In this document: one piece after another, positions 1-9,800 of the stretch
How the letters are laid out: each line of letters starts with the position of its first letter
Numbering within the stretch: position 1 is the stretch's first letter
Origin: Vicinamibacteria bacterium
GTDB taxonomy: Bacteria; Acidobacteriota; Vicinamibacteria; Vicinamibacterales; UBA8438
Direction of reading: 5' to 3'
DNA length: 41,122 nucleotides
Assembly: GCA_022820675.1 (NCBI GenBank)
Contig: JAJEFC010000094.1
Span: forward strand, 1 to 41,122
Made by a program: the position numbers and the translations under genes
Notes under the pieces: generated by a model
The model's database searches: none
Told to the model about the DNA's origin: nothing
What the model saw: the letters and a program-made list of their open reading frames with translations, nothing else

Positions 1-2256
1 GGGGACGAGGACGCCGCGTACCGGCTCGCGGTGGACAACGCGGGGCAGATCTCGGGCCTCGCGATGAAGACCCGCGCGCTCCCGGCGTTGGGGCCGGAGG
101 ACGTGGAGATCGAGGTGGGGGCGGCCGCCCTCAACTTCCGCGACGTCATGGTTGCGTTGGGCCTCCTGCCCGCCCTGGCCTACGAGCGCTCCGCCCTCGG
201 GCATCAGGTCGGCATGGAGGCCGCCGGAGTCGTTCGCGGGGTCGGGTCCCGCGTGCGCGGCCGCCGGGTCGGCGATGAGGTGGCCTTCATCACCGGCGGC
301 TGCATCGCCAACCGCGCGGTGGTCGACCAGGGGCTCGTCTTTCGCAAGCCTGCCCGCCTGAGCATCGAGCAGGCGGCCTCGGTGCTGTCGGTCTACGTCA
401 CGGCCTACTATTCGCTGATTCACCTCGCGCGCCTGCGGAAGGGGCAGCGGGTCCTCGTCCACTCCGCCATGGGCGGCGTGGGGCAGGCGGCCATGGCCCT
501 GGCCAGGCACGTCGGGGCCGAGATCTACGCGACGGCGGGCAGCGAGGGAAAGCGCGAGCGACTGCCGGCGCTCGGGGCGAGGGCGGCGTTCGATTCCCGC
601 AGCCTCGACTGGTACGACGGCCTGATGGCGGCGACGGGCGGCGAGGGCGTCGACGTCGTGCTCAACTCCCTGGCCGGCCGCCACATCGAGCTGTGCCTCC
701 GCGCCCTGCGCGCCGGCGGCTGGCACTGCGAGATCGGCAAGGTGGACGTCTACGCGGACCGGGACGTCGGCCTGCGCGTCTTCCGCAAGAACATCCGCTT
801 CGCGGCCATCGACGTCGACCGCCTCATCGTCGACGATCCGCGGCTCGCGCGCGAGCTTTCGCAGACCTGCCTCGACCTGCTCGACGCGGGGCGACTGCCG
901 CCCCTGCCCGTCACCGTCTTTCCCTATCGTGACTACGCCAGGGCGCTACGCCTGATGACCACCGGCGAGCATCAGGGAAAGCTGGTCCTGAAGGCGCCGC
1001 CGCCGGGCGGCGACCCCGAGCTCGCGGTCGGCGACCTGCGGCCGCTGTTCGACCCGGACGCCACCTATCTGGTGACGGGCGGACTGGGCGGCGTCGGCCT
1101 GCGGCTGGTGCCGTACCTGGCGGCCTCCGGCGCTCGCCACCTCACCCTGATGGACCGCGATCCGGAGCGGCGCCGGGACGCGGGGTGGATCCGTCGCTCG
1201 AGCGCGCTGGCCTACATGGACGAGGAGGTCGCGTTCGACATCGTGGCCGGCGATGTTGCGGTGGAGGCCGACGTGCAGCGCTGCGTCGAGAGCATTCAGC
1301 GTCCGCTGAAGGGCGTCTTCCACCTCGCGGGCGCGCTGGACGACCACCTGCTGGACGACCTGTCGGCGGAGTCCCTGGCCACGGTCTTCGCGGCCAAGGC
1401 CCACGGCGCGCTCCATCTCCACCGGGCCACGCTGGGCTGCGACCTCGACCATTTCGTGCTGTTCTCCTCCACCGCCTCGGTCGTGGGCAATCCGGGACAG
1501 ATCAACTACAGCGCCGCCAACGGTTTTCTCGACGGTCTGGCCGCGAGCCGCCGGGCGAACGGGCTGCCGGGCCTGTCGTACAACCTGGCCGCCGTCGCCG
1601 ATGCCGGCATGGCCGCGCGCAGCCTGCCCGTCCTGCGGATGATGAGGGCGGCCGGGCTGCCCCCGGTCAGCAGCGACGTCGCCATCGCGAACCTCGATTA
1701 CGCGTTGCGGGCGATGCGCGACCGCGACCATCTGGTCACCGCCCTGGTGGAGCGTCCGTCGTGGACGCCCGATTCTCCCGACTACATGCGCACCGGGCGC
1801 CTGATGCGCAACCAGGACGCCTTCGAGCTCGGCGCGGCCGGCCAGCTCACGGTCGACGGCGTGGTCGCCCGGATCGCCGCCAAGGTGGCCGAGCTCTGCG
1901 GCCACGGCGAAGGCGGCGTGGAAGAACCGTTGTCCAGCTTCGGCCTCACGTCGATCTCCGTCGCGGAGCTGGGAGCGTTCATCCAGACGGAGTTCAACTA
2001 TCGCGTGAGCGCGCTCGAGCTGATGACCACCGCCTCGGCCCTGTCCCTGGCGCAGGGCATCGTCCACGGGAAAGTTGATGTGGAAGAGGAACGGCCCGAG
2101 GCGGACGACGCGGGGTCCGGGGACGCGTCCCCCGGCATCCGGCCGCCCGCGCGGCGCGCGCCGTCGGCGTACGCGAATGCGGCGGCCGATCATTTTCGCG
2201 GTGAACAGGGTGTCGAATCGACCGATCCGGCAGCACATCCATCCGGCATGAGGTGA
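1..2256 (+). CDS. Type I polyketide synthase, C-terminal part (ER-KR-ACP), 5' truncated
   Basis: The frame is open from base 1, so the N-terminus (expected KS, AT and perhaps DH) lies outside the window. Codons about 1-330 form an enoyl reductase of the MDR type, with LNFRDVM and the NADPH loop AMGGVGQAAM. Codons about 350-560 are a ketoreductase with the Rossmann motif GGLGGVG, catalytic Ser and Tyr in FSSTAS and INYSAAN, and an LDD motif (GALDDHLLDD), which in known families marks B-type stereochemistry. Codons about 620-690 are an acyl carrier domain; the phosphopantetheine serine is codon 651 in FGLTSIS. About 60 Pro/Ala-rich residues follow and there is no thioesterase, so release must be done by another protein, plausibly the thioester reductase two genes downstream. 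The stop overlaps a possible upstream GTG of the next gene, which suggests one operon. Full ER plus KR activity implies a saturated, lipid-like extension. Confidence 0.9.
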   Translation, partial: GDEDAAYRLAVDNAGQISGLAMKTRALPALGPEDVEIEVGAAALNFRDVMVALGLLPALAYERSALGHQVGMEAAGVVRGVGSRVRGRRVGDEVAFITGGCIANRAVVDQGLVFRKPARLSIEQAASVLSVYVTAYYSLIHLARLRKGQRVLVHSAMGGVGQAAMALARHVGAEIYATAGSEGKRERLPALGARAAFDSRSLDWYDGLMAATGGEGVDVVLNSLAGRHIELCLRALRAGGWHCEIGKVDVYADRDVGLRVFRKNIRFAAIDVDRLIVDDPRLARELSQTCLDLLDAGRLPPLPVTVFPYRDYARALRLMTTGEHQGKLVLKAPPPGGDPELAVGDLRPLFDPDATYLVTGGLGGVGLRLVPYLAASGARHLTLMDRDPERRRDAGWIRRSSALAYMDEEVAFDIVAGDVAVEADVQRCVESIQRPLKGVFHLAGALDDHLLDDLSAESLATVFAAKAHGALHLHRATLGCDLDHFVLFSSTASVVGNPGQINYSAANGFLDGLAASRRANGLPGLSYNLAAVADAGMAARSLPVLRMMRAAGLPPVSSDVAIANLDYALRAMRDRDHLVTALVERPSWTPDSPDYMRTGRLMRNQDAFELGAAGQLTVDGVVARIAAKVAELCGHGEGGVEEPLSSFGLTSISVAELGAFIQTEFNYRVSALELMTTASALSLAQGIVHGKVDVEEERPEADDAGSGDASPGIRPPARRAPSAYANAAADHFRGEQGVESTDPAAHPSGMR

Positions 2257-2273
2257 CCGAGGAGGACGCTGTC

Positions 2274-4001
2274 GTGCCCAACGCGCTTCTGGTGTCGCCC
2301 GAACAGCCCCCCACCTACTGGGGAGCGAACTTCGCGCTGGAGATCGTGGGCGTGCGGGCCGCGTTTCCGCCGCTGGGCCTGCTCACGGTGGCCGCGATGT
2401 TCCCGCCGGCGTATCGGCTGCGCGTCGTGGACATGAACGTCGCGGCCCTGGACGACGCCGATCTGGCCTGGGCCGACATGGTGTTCACGTCCACCATGAT
2501 CGTCCAGCGCGTCTCCCTGGAGCAGGTGGTCGCGCGGTGCAACCGGGCCGGCGTCCCCGTCGTGGCCGGCGGACCCCATTCCACCACGTTCCACGACGAG
2601 ATCGTGGGCGTGGACCACTTCGTGCTCGGCGAGGCCGAAGAGATCTTTCCCGAGCTCCTTCGCGATCTGGAGAACGGTTCCGCCGAGGCCGTCTACCGGG
2701 AGCCGAGAAAGCCGGACCTCGCCGGCACCCCGGTTCCGCGCTTCGATCTGATCGATCTGGCAAGCTACCACTCCATGGGCATCCAGTTCTCCCGGGGATG
2801 TCCGTTCGACTGCGAGTTCTGCGACATCACCAAGCTCTACGGCCGGGTTTCCCGCACGAAGTCGCCGGCGCAGGTGGTGGCCGAGCTGGAGTCTCTGTAC
2901 GGCCTGGGGTGGCGCGGGGGGGTCTTCATCGTCGACGACAATTTCATCGGCAACAAGCGGGAAGCCATGCGCCTGCTGCCGGTGGTTGCGGAGTGGCAGA
3001 AGGCGCGCGGCTATCCCTTCACCCTGTCCACCGAAGCGAGCGTGAACCTCGCGCGAATGGACGCCCTGATGGACGGGATGAGCGATGCCGGCTTCGACAC
3101 CGTGTTCGTGGGCATCGAGACACCCACGCCGAAGGCCCTGCTCAAGACCAAGAAGGTCCAGAACGTGAGCAGCCGGGAGGACGATTACCTTCTCAACGCC
3201 GTCCGGAGAATGCAACGGAAGGGGATGCAGGTGCAGGCGGGGTTCATCCTCGGCCTGGACGGCGACGACGAAGGCGTGTTCGACGCCCAGATCGCGTTCA
3301 TCCAGGAGGCGGGAATCCCGGTGGCCCCGATCTACCTGCTGACCGCCCTCAGGGGCACGGACATGTTCAATCGCCTGCAATCGGAGGACCGCCTGCTGGA
3401 CGTGCCCATCGGCACCAGCGCCATGGCCCTCAATTTCGAGACGGAAATGGACGCCGAAGTCCTTGTCGAGGGGTACAGGCGGGTGACGGCCACGCTCTAC
3501 GACCCGACGCTGGAGAACTACTTCGACCGCTGTCTGACCCTTTTCGAGCACCTCGAGGCCGCGCCGCACCTGCTGAAGCCGAGGAGCAGGAACGCGACCT
3601 TCGTCGAGCTCATGGCGGTGAGGGAGCGACTGGCCCGGGAGCAGGTGCCGGGCTACATGAAGTTCGTGGCGGAGGTGTCCAGGAAGCACCCGCGCATGCT
3701 GCCGAAGGCGATTCGGCTGGCTGCCCTGGGTTACCACTTCGAAAGGGTGACGCGAGGGCAGGCTCTGCTTCACGACTTCAAGGAGTTCGTCGCGGCGGAG
3801 CGGCGGCGGCTCCGGGAGGCGGCGGACGGTCGACACCTCGCGGAAGAGCGGGAGCTGAGGCGGGAGTCGTGGGCGAGGGTGGAGGCCCGCCATGAGGCGA
3901 TCCCCGGTGAGTTCCGGTATCTCGGGGATGGTGTCGAGGATGCCGTGGAGTCTTTCCGCGTCGACACGGGCGAACGGCCGGAAGGGACTCTCGGAGCGTG
4001 A
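2274..4001 (+). CDS. B12-binding radical SAM protein (HpnP/DUF4070-like)
   Basis: The N-terminal 150 residues resemble a cobalamin-binding fold (starting PNALLVSPEQPP). No DxHxxG motif is seen, as in many class B radical SAM methylases. The radical SAM cluster motif is CPFDCEFC, with cysteines at residues 176, 180 and 183. The C-terminal third matches the DUF4070-type extension of hopanoid methylase HpnP and relatives. The GTG at 2274 is chosen because GGAGG (2261-2265) sits 8 nt upstream and the conserved domain begins at once; a GTG at 2253 overlapping the PKS stop is the alternative. Family knowledge suggests methylation of an unactivated carbon. Lying between a PKS and a thioester reductase, it may methylate the polyketide or lipid chain, but other radical chemistry is possible. 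The substrate is unknown. Confidence 0.85.
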   Translation: MPNALLVSPEQPPTYWGANFALEIVGVRAAFPPLGLLTVAAMFPPAYRLRVVDMNVAALDDADLAWADMVFTSTMIVQRVSLEQVVARCNRAGVPVVAGGPHSTTFHDEIVGVDHFVLGEAEEIFPELLRDLENGSAEAVYREPRKPDLAGTPVPRFDLIDLASYHSMGIQFSRGCPFDCEFCDITKLYGRVSRTKSPAQVVAELESLYGLGWRGGVFIVDDNFIGNKREAMRLLPVVAEWQKARGYPFTLSTEASVNLARMDALMDGMSDAGFDTVFVGIETPTPKALLKTKKVQNVSSREDDYLLNAVRRMQRKGMQVQAGFILGLDGDDEGVFDAQIAFIQEAGIPVAPIYLLTALRGTDMFNRLQSEDRLLDVPIGTSAMALNFETEMDAEVLVEGYRRVTATLYDPTLENYFDRCLTLFEHLEAAPHLLKPRSRNATFVELMAVRERLAREQVPGYMKFVAEVSRKHPRMLPKAIRLAALGYHFERVTRGQALLHDFKEFVAAERRRLREAADGRHLAEERELRRESWARVEARHEAIPGEFRYLGDGVEDAVESFRVDTGERPEGTLGA

Positions 4002-4113
4002 CCAGGGAACGCCCGCCGATGGGCTGCACATCACCGGGGAGCAGGCGGGTGGGCGGGACGAACCGCCGCCCGGTTGCGGCGGAGCCTCGGCCGGGGGCCG
4101 CCAGGGTGGGCGC

Positions 4114-6642
4114 ATGACGGGAGCCGCCGACGCTGCAGCGGTCGCTCCCCTGGTCGGGACGCTGCCGCCCCAGTGCGAGAGGGATCTCGAGACCCTCCGG
4201 CGGTTCGTTCGTGAGGTCATGGGCCAGGGGCGGCCGGCGGACGCGGTGTCTCCCGCGTCCTTCCGGGAGGTCCTGCTGACGGGAGCGACCGGTCTCGTCG
4301 GACGTTTCCTGCTGCGCGACCTCCTGCGGGGCGACGACCGTCTCGTCGTGCATTGCCTGGTCAGGGCCGAGAACGAGGAGCACGGCCGGCAGCGCGTGCG
4401 GGCGGCCCTGGAGGCGGCCGAGGTCTGGGAGGACGCGTTCGCGGACCGCCTGCGCGTCGTGGTGGGCGACGTCGGCGGCGCCCGGCTCGGTCTGACGAGC
4501 GGCGATTTCGACGAGCTGTGTCATCGCGTGGACGCGGTGTACCACGTCGCGGCGGAGGTGGCCCTCACGGTGCCCTACCTCGACCTGAGGAGGGTCAACA
4601 CGTTCAGCGCCCGCAACGTGCTGGAGCTGTGCCTGCGCACGCGCCTGAAGCACCTGTTCTTCACGTCGTCGATGGGCGTGTTTCCGCAATACTTCTTCCT
4701 GTTCGGGAGAGAGTTCGCGGACAGACGCGTCGATCACCAGATGCAGCCGGACCTCGGGGACATGAAGAGGAAGTTCCCGGTCGGGCTGTTCGGCTACCCG
4801 TGGAGCAAGCTGGTGGTCGAGCAGGCCCTGCTGTTCGCGGCCGCGGCGGGTCTGCCGGTGGGGATCTTCCGGCTGCCGATTACGGGAGGGGCCACCACGG
4901 GGGTCGTCAGGGCGGAGGACGTCCTCACGAGGATGGTGGCGGCGGTGACGGAGGTCGGCATGGTGCCGGAGGGATTCTCGATTCGGCGGGTCAACGAGCC
5001 CGTCGACGTGCTGACCCGGATCTGCGCGACCATTTCGAGGAACCCGCGGCGCCTTCACACCATCTATCAGTGCTGTGATACGCGGCCCGCGCTGCACGAC
5101 GTGGAGCCGGCCGACTTCGGGTGGTACTGGCCGGAGGTGTCCTACCGGTCGTTCAAGCGGGCGTGCCAGGCGCGGGGCGAACGGTCGGCCCTCCATGGGC
5201 ACTGGGCGTTGCTCGACCACGTCGCGCCATACTGGTTCGGGGGCAGGGATACGCGCGGCGCCCTGCCGGTCTGCGACCGCGCGATGCGGGAGGATTGCCC
5301 GTTCGCCATCGAGTGGCCGGGTCTGCTGACGATGCTCGCGCGCGTGAGCGAATGGGTCGGGCAGCGTCGCGACCGATGGCCGTATCCGGCGGCGGAGAGC
5401 CGCCTGGACTTCAATTGCCTGGTCTCGCAGGCGGGGCGTTACGCCGAGCGGGCGGGCGTGGCTTTCGAGCAGGCCTATCCGGCGTGGATGCGCCAGGGCC
5501 TGGAACAGTTGGTGGAGGGCCTGAGCGCGCCGAGGGTCCGGTTGCGGGAAGAGCGGCGGAGCCTGCTCGTCTTCGAGCTCAGCCGGTTGCTGCAGAGCAA
5601 CGCGGCGCTCGCCCGCGAGTGGAGGGAACATCCGGAGATCGAGCGGGAGGAGGTCGTCCGGCCGGTCTTCATCGTGGGGATCAACCGCACCGGGACGACC
5701 CTCCTGCACCGGCTGATGGCCCGGGACCCGCGGTTCTGGACGCTGCGGGGCTACGAGTGCTTCGAGCCGGTCGGCCCGCCGCGGGAGGACGGAGAGCCCG
5801 CCGGCGGCGACGCGGACCTCCGTCGGGCGGCCCTGGAGGACATGTTCGAAGCGGCGGGCGCCGTCGAGAACTTCAGCGGCGTTCACGACTTCGACATCGA
5901 CGAGCCCGAGGAGGACTTTCCGCTGCTGCGGCTGTCGTTCACGACGTGGACCGCGATGGTCCGGTTCGGTCTGCCCGACTACGGCCGCTGGCTGGCGGCG
6001 GCCGGCTCGAGGCACGCCTACGCCCACCACCGGCGCATCGTGCAGCGCTTCGCCTGGCAGCGCCGCCGGCGCGGGGCCGGGAGCGGGCGGCAGTGGCTCT
6101 TCAAGATGCCCTTCCATCTCAGGGAGCTGGAGACGCTGCTCGAGACCTATCCCGACGCGCTCTTCATCCAGACCCACCGCGCGCCGGCCGAGGTCATGGG
6201 GTCGTGGAGCAGCCTGGTGGAGCGGGCCCGTTCGGCCGCCGTCGAGCCGCCTTCGCGGCACGAGATCGGCCCCGAACAGCTCGACTTCATGAGCGGCATG
6301 CTCAACCGGGCCACGCGGCTTCGCATCGGCCGCGCGGAGCTGGAAGAGCGTTGGGTCGACGTCGCGTACGTCGATCTGGTCCGGGACCCCCTGGCGGCGG
6401 TACGGACGATCTACGACCGGTTCGGCTGGCGGCTCGAGCAGGCTGCCGTCGATCGGATGGAGGCATGGCTGTCGCGGCAGGCGGAGCGGCGGCGGCGGGA
6501 AACGCGGCATCGGTACCGTCTGGAGGACTACGGCCTGACGGCGGAAGGGGTCGACGCCGCCTTCTCGCCGTATCTGGAGTTCATCATGGCTCGGGGGCAG
6601 TTGCCCGGACACCTGCCGCCGGCTCGCCGGCCCGCGCGTTGA
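4114..6642 (+). CDS. Thioester reductase-sulfotransferase fusion protein
   Basis: Residues about 50-400 are an extended SDR thioester reductase (NAD_binding_4, as in NRPS/PKS R domains), with GATGLVGRFLL for NAD(P)H and YPWSK as the catalytic Tyr/Lys. Residues about 510-800 are a sulfotransferase (Sulfotransfer_3 type): FIVGINRTGTTLLHRL is the PAPS 5'-phosphosulfate loop and LFIQTHRAPAEVMGSW fits the 3'-phosphate strand. A linker of roughly 110 residues joins them. The frame stays open upstream to 3892, inside the preceding gene, but the region before 4114 looks non-coding; ATG 4114 has only a weak GGGTGGG ribosome site, so the start is uncertain. The likely role is reductive release of an ACP-bound chain to aldehyde or alcohol followed by O-sulfation. 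The domains are solid; the coupled reaction is inference. Confidence 0.88.
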   Translation: MTGAADAAAVAPLVGTLPPQCERDLETLRRFVREVMGQGRPADAVSPASFREVLLTGATGLVGRFLLRDLLRGDDRLVVHCLVRAENEEHGRQRVRAALEAAEVWEDAFADRLRVVVGDVGGARLGLTSGDFDELCHRVDAVYHVAAEVALTVPYLDLRRVNTFSARNVLELCLRTRLKHLFFTSSMGVFPQYFFLFGREFADRRVDHQMQPDLGDMKRKFPVGLFGYPWSKLVVEQALLFAAAAGLPVGIFRLPITGGATTGVVRAEDVLTRMVAAVTEVGMVPEGFSIRRVNEPVDVLTRICATISRNPRRLHTIYQCCDTRPALHDVEPADFGWYWPEVSYRSFKRACQARGERSALHGHWALLDHVAPYWFGGRDTRGALPVCDRAMREDCPFAIEWPGLLTMLARVSEWVGQRRDRWPYPAAESRLDFNCLVSQAGRYAERAGVAFEQAYPAWMRQGLEQLVEGLSAPRVRLREERRSLLVFELSRLLQSNAALAREWREHPEIEREEVVRPVFIVGINRTGTTLLHRLMARDPRFWTLRGYECFEPVGPPREDGEPAGGDADLRRAALEDMFEAAGAVENFSGVHDFDIDEPEEDFPLLRLSFTTWTAMVRFGLPDYGRWLAAAGSRHAYAHHRRIVQRFAWQRRRRGAGSGRQWLFKMPFHLRELETLLETYPDALFIQTHRAPAEVMGSWSSLVERARSAAVEPPSRHEIGPEQLDFMSGMLNRATRLRIGRAELEERWVDVAYVDLVRDPLAAVRTIYDRFGWRLEQAAVDRMEAWLSRQAERRRRETRHRYRLEDYGLTAEGVDAAFSPYLEFIMARGQLPGHLPPARRPAR

Positions 6643-6856
6643 CGCGGCGGCGCGAAGCGGGCGTTCCCGGCGGCCGTCTCGATCCGATCCGGTGGGCGCG
6701 CTGCGCAAGGCGATTCGATGCAACGTTATCGGGACGGGGGCGCGGTGACATGAACGGCCGGAGAGGGGCTCCAGGAGCCCGGCGATCCGCAGGCACCGCG
6801 GGGGCTCACCACGGGCTCCCGGCGAGAGGGAGTTGCGTCCGGCGGGGGAGGGCGCC

Positions 6857-9800
6857 GTGAGCCGGGCGATCGCCTGGCTCGCCGACAACCCGGTCGCCGC
6901 CAACCTCCTGATGCTCCTGATCGCGGCCGGCGGCCTCACGGGCGCCGCTACGGTCACCGCGGAGGTGTTTCCCGAGCTGGACCTGCGCCGCATCCGGATC
7001 GAGGTGCCCTACCTCGGGGCGGCGCCGGAGGAGGTCGAGACCGGCGTCGTCGTCCGCATCGAGGAGGCCATCCAGAACGTCGACGGGGTCCGGCAGATCG
7101 TGTCGACGGCGACGGAGGGCAGCGGGTCGGTGATCGCGGAGCTGGACCCCGGCGCCGACGCCGCCCGCGTGCTCGACGAGGTGACCAACAACGTCCAGGC
7201 CATCGAGACGTTCCCCGCCGAGACCGAGAGGCCGATCATCCGCGAGCTCGTCACCCGTAACCAGGTGACCGACGTCGCCATCACCGGGGCCACCGACGTC
7301 GCCTCGCTGAAGTCCATCGCCGAGCTCGTGCGCGACGGGCTCGCGGCCCTGCCGGAGGTCGGGCAGGTCGAGATCGTCAGCGTCCCCCCGTTCGAGATCT
7401 CCATCGAGGTGTCGGAGACGGCGTTGCGGCGTCACCGGCTCACGTTCGACGAGGTGGCCGACGCCGTCCGGCGCTCCTCGGTGGACCTGCCCGGCGGCTC
7501 GGTGCGGACCGAGCGCGGCGAGATCCTGCTGCGCACCATCGGCCAGGCCTACCGCGGCGCGGACTACGAGCGGCTCATGCTCTGGACGCGGGAGGACGGC
7601 AGCCGCCTCGTACTCGGCGACGTGGCCAACGTCGTCGACGGCTTCGCGGAGACCGATCAGCGCGCCCGCTTCGACGAGGCGCCGGCGGTCATGGTCTCCG
7701 TCTACCGCTCGGGCGAGCAGAGCGTCCTCGACGTCGCGGCCGCCGTTCGCGGCTACGTGGAGCAGGCGGGCGCGTGGCTGCCGGAGGGCATCACGCTGAC
7801 GGTGTGGCAGGACCAGTCGCTGGTGCTGTCCGACCGGCTCGCGATCATGCTCGGCAACGGCGCCGCCGGGTTCCTGCTCGTCTTCGTCGTGCTGACGCTG
7901 TTTCTCGACATGCGGCTCGCCTTCTGGGTCAGCCTCGGGATTCCCATCTCGTTCCTCGGCGCGCTGGCGGTGATGCCGGCCCTGGGCGTCAGCGTGAACA
8001 TGGCCTCGTGCTTCGCGTTCATCCTGGTGCTCGGCATCGTGGTCGACGACGCCATCATCGTCGGCGAGAACGTCCACCGCCACCAGGAACGGGGCGGGGA
8101 CGGCCTGGCCGGCGCCGTTCGGGGGGCGCAGGAGATCGGCAAGCCCGTCGTCTACGCCGTCCTGACGACGGCGGCGGCGTTCGTGCCGCTGCTGCTCGTG
8201 GAGAGCGCGTTCGGCCAGATGTTCCGGGTGGTCCCCCTCGTCGCCGTGCCCTGCCTGCTCTTCTCCCTGCTCGAATCGCTCGGCATCCTGCCCGCCCACC
8301 TGGCGCACCGGCGGCAGCGGAGGCGCGCCGGCCCGTGGCGCCGGCTCCAGCAGCGCATCGCGAGCGGGCTCGCGTGGTTCGTCCGCGAGGCCTACGAGCC
8401 GTTCCTCGACGTCGCCCTCCGCTGGCGCTACGTCAGCGCCGCGGCCGGGCTGTCCACCCTGGTGCTCACCGGCGGCGTCGCCCTCGGCGGCTGGACCGGC
8501 TTCCAGTTCGCCCCCTCCATCGAGAACGAGTTCATGACCGCCTCGATCACGATGCCCCTGGGCACCCCGGCCGAGGCGACCTCGGACGCGGTCGCGACGT
8601 TCGAGGCGGGGGCCGCGCGGCTGCGCGCCAGGTTGGAGGACGAGACCGGAGTCGACCACTTCCGGCACGTGGCGACGACGATCGGCGATCAACCGGTGCT
8701 GGCGAGCGGCGGGGGGCGCGTGGGACGGATAAGCGCCGACGTCGTGGCCGCCGGCAACATCGGCGAGGTGACCATCGAGCTCGCGCCCGCCGAGACCCGC
8801 TCCTACACCAGCGAGCAGCTCGGCATCCTGTGGCGGGACGAGACCGGGCCGGTGCCGGAAGCGGTCGCCATCGACTTCCACACCTCGCTGCTCAGCGCCG
8901 GCGACGACGTCAACGTCGAGCTCTACGGGCCCGACCTCGACCGCCTGCGGGCCGCCGCCGACCGGCTCCGGGGCGGGCTGGCCACCTACGCCGGGGTCTT
9001 CGGAATCGCCGACACCGTCCGCGCCGGCAAGTCGGAGATGCGGCTCGACATCCGCCCCGCCGCGGAGGGGCTCGGGCTGAGGCTGGAGGACCTGGCGCGA
9101 CAGGTGCGGCAGGCGTTCTACGGCGAGGAGGCCCAGCGCATCCTGCGGGGGCGGGACGACGTCCGGGTCATGGTGCGCTACCCGCGCGAGCAGCGGCGGT
9201 CGCTGGGCGACCTGGAGGACATGCGCATCCGCCTGCCCGACGGGGGGGAGGTGCCCTTCCGCCAGGTGGCCCTGGTCGAGCCCGGCCGCGGCTTCGCCTC
9301 GATCCGGCGCATCGACCGCAACCGCGCCGTGAACGTGACCGCGTCGGTCGATCCGCAGGTCGTCTCGACGTCGGCCCTCGTCGCCGACCTGCGCAGCCGC
9401 ATCCTGCCCGAGGTGCTGGCGGAGTTCCCGGACGTGTTCTACGTGTTCAGGGGCACGCAGGAGGCGCAGGAGGAAGCGGTGGGCGACCTGCGGGCGGGGC
9501 TGCTGCTGGCGCTGATCATGATCTTCGGCCTCCTCGCGATACCCCTGCGGTCGTACGCCCAGCCGATCATCATCATGGGCGCCATCCCGTTCGGCCTCGT
9601 CGGCGCGCTGTGGGGCCACGTGGTGATGGGGCTCGACGTCACGTTCCTGTCGCTGCTCGGCTTCGTGGCCCTGACCGGCATCGTCGTCAACGACAGCCTG
9701 ATCATGGTCGACTTCATCAACCGGGCGCGGAGCGACCCGGCCGGGGCCGGCGGGCCGGAGGGAGCTCGGCCGGACGGCGGCCGGCCGGCCGCGGCCAGTC

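Noticed and set aside
3778..6993. A 1071-codon open frame on the minus strand opposite the reductase-sulfotransferase
   Set aside because: Arg/Pro/Ala-rich composition with no domain; it mirrors a clear plus-strand gene, as is common at this GC content.
6806..9619. A 937-codon minus-strand frame and a 963-codon plus-strand frame (7774-10665) over the RND gene
   Set aside because: Both are shadows of the RND permease, which has all its family motifs.
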